From Clostridium sp. SY8519 (GTDB taxonomy: Bacteria; Bacillota; Clostridia; Lachnospirales; Lachnospiraceae), in the NCBI RefSeq assembly GCF_000270305.1, contig NC_015737.1, positions 863,501 to 927,500 of the forward strand: DNA of 64,000 bases, read 5' to 3'. Position 1 is the stretch's first letter; every line of letters starts with the position of its first letter. This document shows, piece by piece, positions 63,180-64,000 of this stretch. The notes under the pieces were generated by a model. That model was given only the letters and a program-made list of their open reading frames with translations, was not told where the DNA came from and did not search any database. The position numbers and the translations under genes are program-made.

Positions 63180-64000
63180 ATGCTAAAAAAACATCATTAT
63201 TATAACGATTTTTTCGAAAAAGGGCAACTGAAGATTAACTTCAGCTTATATCAGATCGGCATACCCGCCGACGACCCCGTCTATACCCTTAAAAAAGTGA
63301 TGGAGGATCTTGATTATTCCGGTCTGCTCGGCCGTTATTCTGCCAAGGGAAGAACCGGGTATAATCCGATCATGATGTTTGCTGTCGTCACCTACGCGAA
63401 CATGCGGGGCATACGTTCCGTGGACCGGATCGTTGAACTCTGTGAACGGGATGTCGCTTTCATCTGGCTGACAAAAGGCGAGAAGCCGAAACGTGATGCC
63501 TTTTACGACTTCATCGGAAAGAAGCTGACGGGTGATATCCTGGATGATCTGCATTATCAGTTCATCCTGCGCCTGCATAAGGAAGGCCTGATCAGCCTGG
63601 ATACCCTGTTCCTGGACGGGACAAAGCTGGAGGCGAATGCCAACCGGTATACGTTCGTCTGGAGGGGGAGTATCAATTACCATCTGGCCGGCCTGCTCGA
63701 TACGATTGATATGCTCTATGCAAGGTACAATACGCTGCTGGATCAGGAAGGATATAAGGAAAAGTACGGATTAGACAATGTAAAGATGTTTGCCATCGAA
63801 GGGATGGGCAAAGTCCGTGAAGTCATTGAAAAGAACAGGAAGAGAAAGCTCACAAAACACAAAAAGCTTCCCAACAATACACGGATCCGGATCAGCAACT
63901 GCTCCCCGCTGGAGATGCTGACGCTCCAGAAGAACTTAAAGCAGATCGCAGACGGTGAGGACATCATCTTCGCCAATGGAAAAGGGAAACGCAGGACGGA
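63180..64000 (+). CDS. IS1182-family transposase (3'-partial)
   Basis: DDE transposase. The frame runs from ATG 63180 to the window end with 273 codons. Landmarks are LGRYSAKGRTGYNPIMMF, RSVDRIVELCERDVAFIWL, the FLDGTKLEANANRYTFVW segment (conserved catalytic Asp) and PKRDAFYDFIGKKL. No stop or frameshift is seen. There is no Shine-Dalgarno in front of this ATG, so it may be leaderless or start slightly downstream. Confidence 0.9.
   Translation, partial: MLKKHHYYNDFFEKGQLKINFSLYQIGIPADDPVYTLKKVMEDLDYSGLLGRYSAKGRTGYNPIMMFAVVTYANMRGIRSVDRIVELCERDVAFIWLTKGEKPKRDAFYDFIGKKLTGDILDDLHYQFILRLHKEGLISLDTLFLDGTKLEANANRYTFVWRGSINYHLAGLLDTIDMLYARYNTLLDQEGYKEKYGLDNVKMFAIEGMGKVREVIEKNRKRKLTKHKKLPNNTRIRISNCSPLEMLTLQKNLKQIADGEDIIFANGKGKRRT

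Larger units (their letters stand above)
62866..64000 (+). mobile_element. IS1182-type insertion sequence (3'-partial)
   Basis: The left end starts with GGGGCTGTCGGGAAAT, which resembles IS1182-family terminal repeats. A 310-base region with a hairpin (62897-62933) and an operator-like palindrome precedes the transposase, which runs off the window end. The right end and target duplication are not visible. Confidence 0.75.

Noticed and set aside
1..64000. tRNA or rRNA genes
   Set aside because: No cloverleaf with GGTTCGAATCC-like T arm, nor any rRNA segment, was recognised; a tRNA scan could still find one that I missed.

Overview
The window looks like a chromosomal segment of an anaerobic, moderately GC-rich Clostridia, most likely a Lachnospiraceae-type gut Firmicute. 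The pointers are Firmicute operon orders (relA - metallo-hydrolase - hemZ - hisS - aspS; Sua5 - phosphatase-like - dCMP deaminase), a MecA adaptor, a DUF4846 lipoprotein, a two-subunit acetate/acetoacetate CoA-transferase, radical-type 2-hydroxyacyl-CoA dehydratase genes, and strong AGGAGG ribosome sites. The species cannot be named from the sequence alone.

Bases 1 to about 9,623 are an AT-rich foreign island. It holds the 3' part of an IS91-type transposase, two strong hairpins, the 5' part of an MmeI-like restriction gene, two XRE regulators, small unknown genes, and an operon-like run: a serine recombinase, two ORFs that repeat the recombinase's own C-terminal domain, and two ParB-like proteins. 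Its right edge cuts the Tad-pilus ATPase gene cpaF. The remaining Tad genes (TadZ-like and prepilin peptidase) follow; the peptidase has an apparent one-base frameshift just after its start, so the locus looks like it is decaying.

From 12.4 to 31.5 kb lie a large extracytoplasmic protein of unknown function, a highly expressed CoA-transferase pair, a glutaredoxin-like protein, a DUF4846 lipoprotein, and the most interesting locus: a minus-strand operon from 28.7 to 18.2 kb behind a cobalamin riboswitch. In order it encodes an exported CbiK-type chelatase with a lysine-rich FN3-like tail, an exported tetrapyrrole-binding candidate with the same tail, a 1,216-aa exported protein with four Ig-like repeats fused to half of a substrate-binding protein, a complete substrate-binding lipoprotein, and a FecCD-type permease and ATPase. 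I infer a corrinoid or other tetrapyrrole capture and import system. A frameshifted sortase-anchored pilin relic and two small exported or membrane proteins follow.

From 31.7 to 62.8 kb the genes are mostly core: aspS, hisS, hemZ, a metallo-hydrolase, relA/spoT, cyclophilin, a PAP2 phosphatase, glgB, a long Ala-rich TPR/P-loop protein, an AI-2E transporter, an aconitase-family hydratase, a repeat-rich coiled-coil protein, a TM1266-type regulator, a MalY-type aminotransferase, a 2-hydroxyacyl-CoA dehydratase pair in which one subunit is fused to its activator ATPase, a dCMP deaminase, an arginine/tyrosine phosphatase homologue without its nucleophile, Sua5, an SH3/GH18 protein and mecA. The window ends inside an IS1182-type element inserted downstream of mecA.
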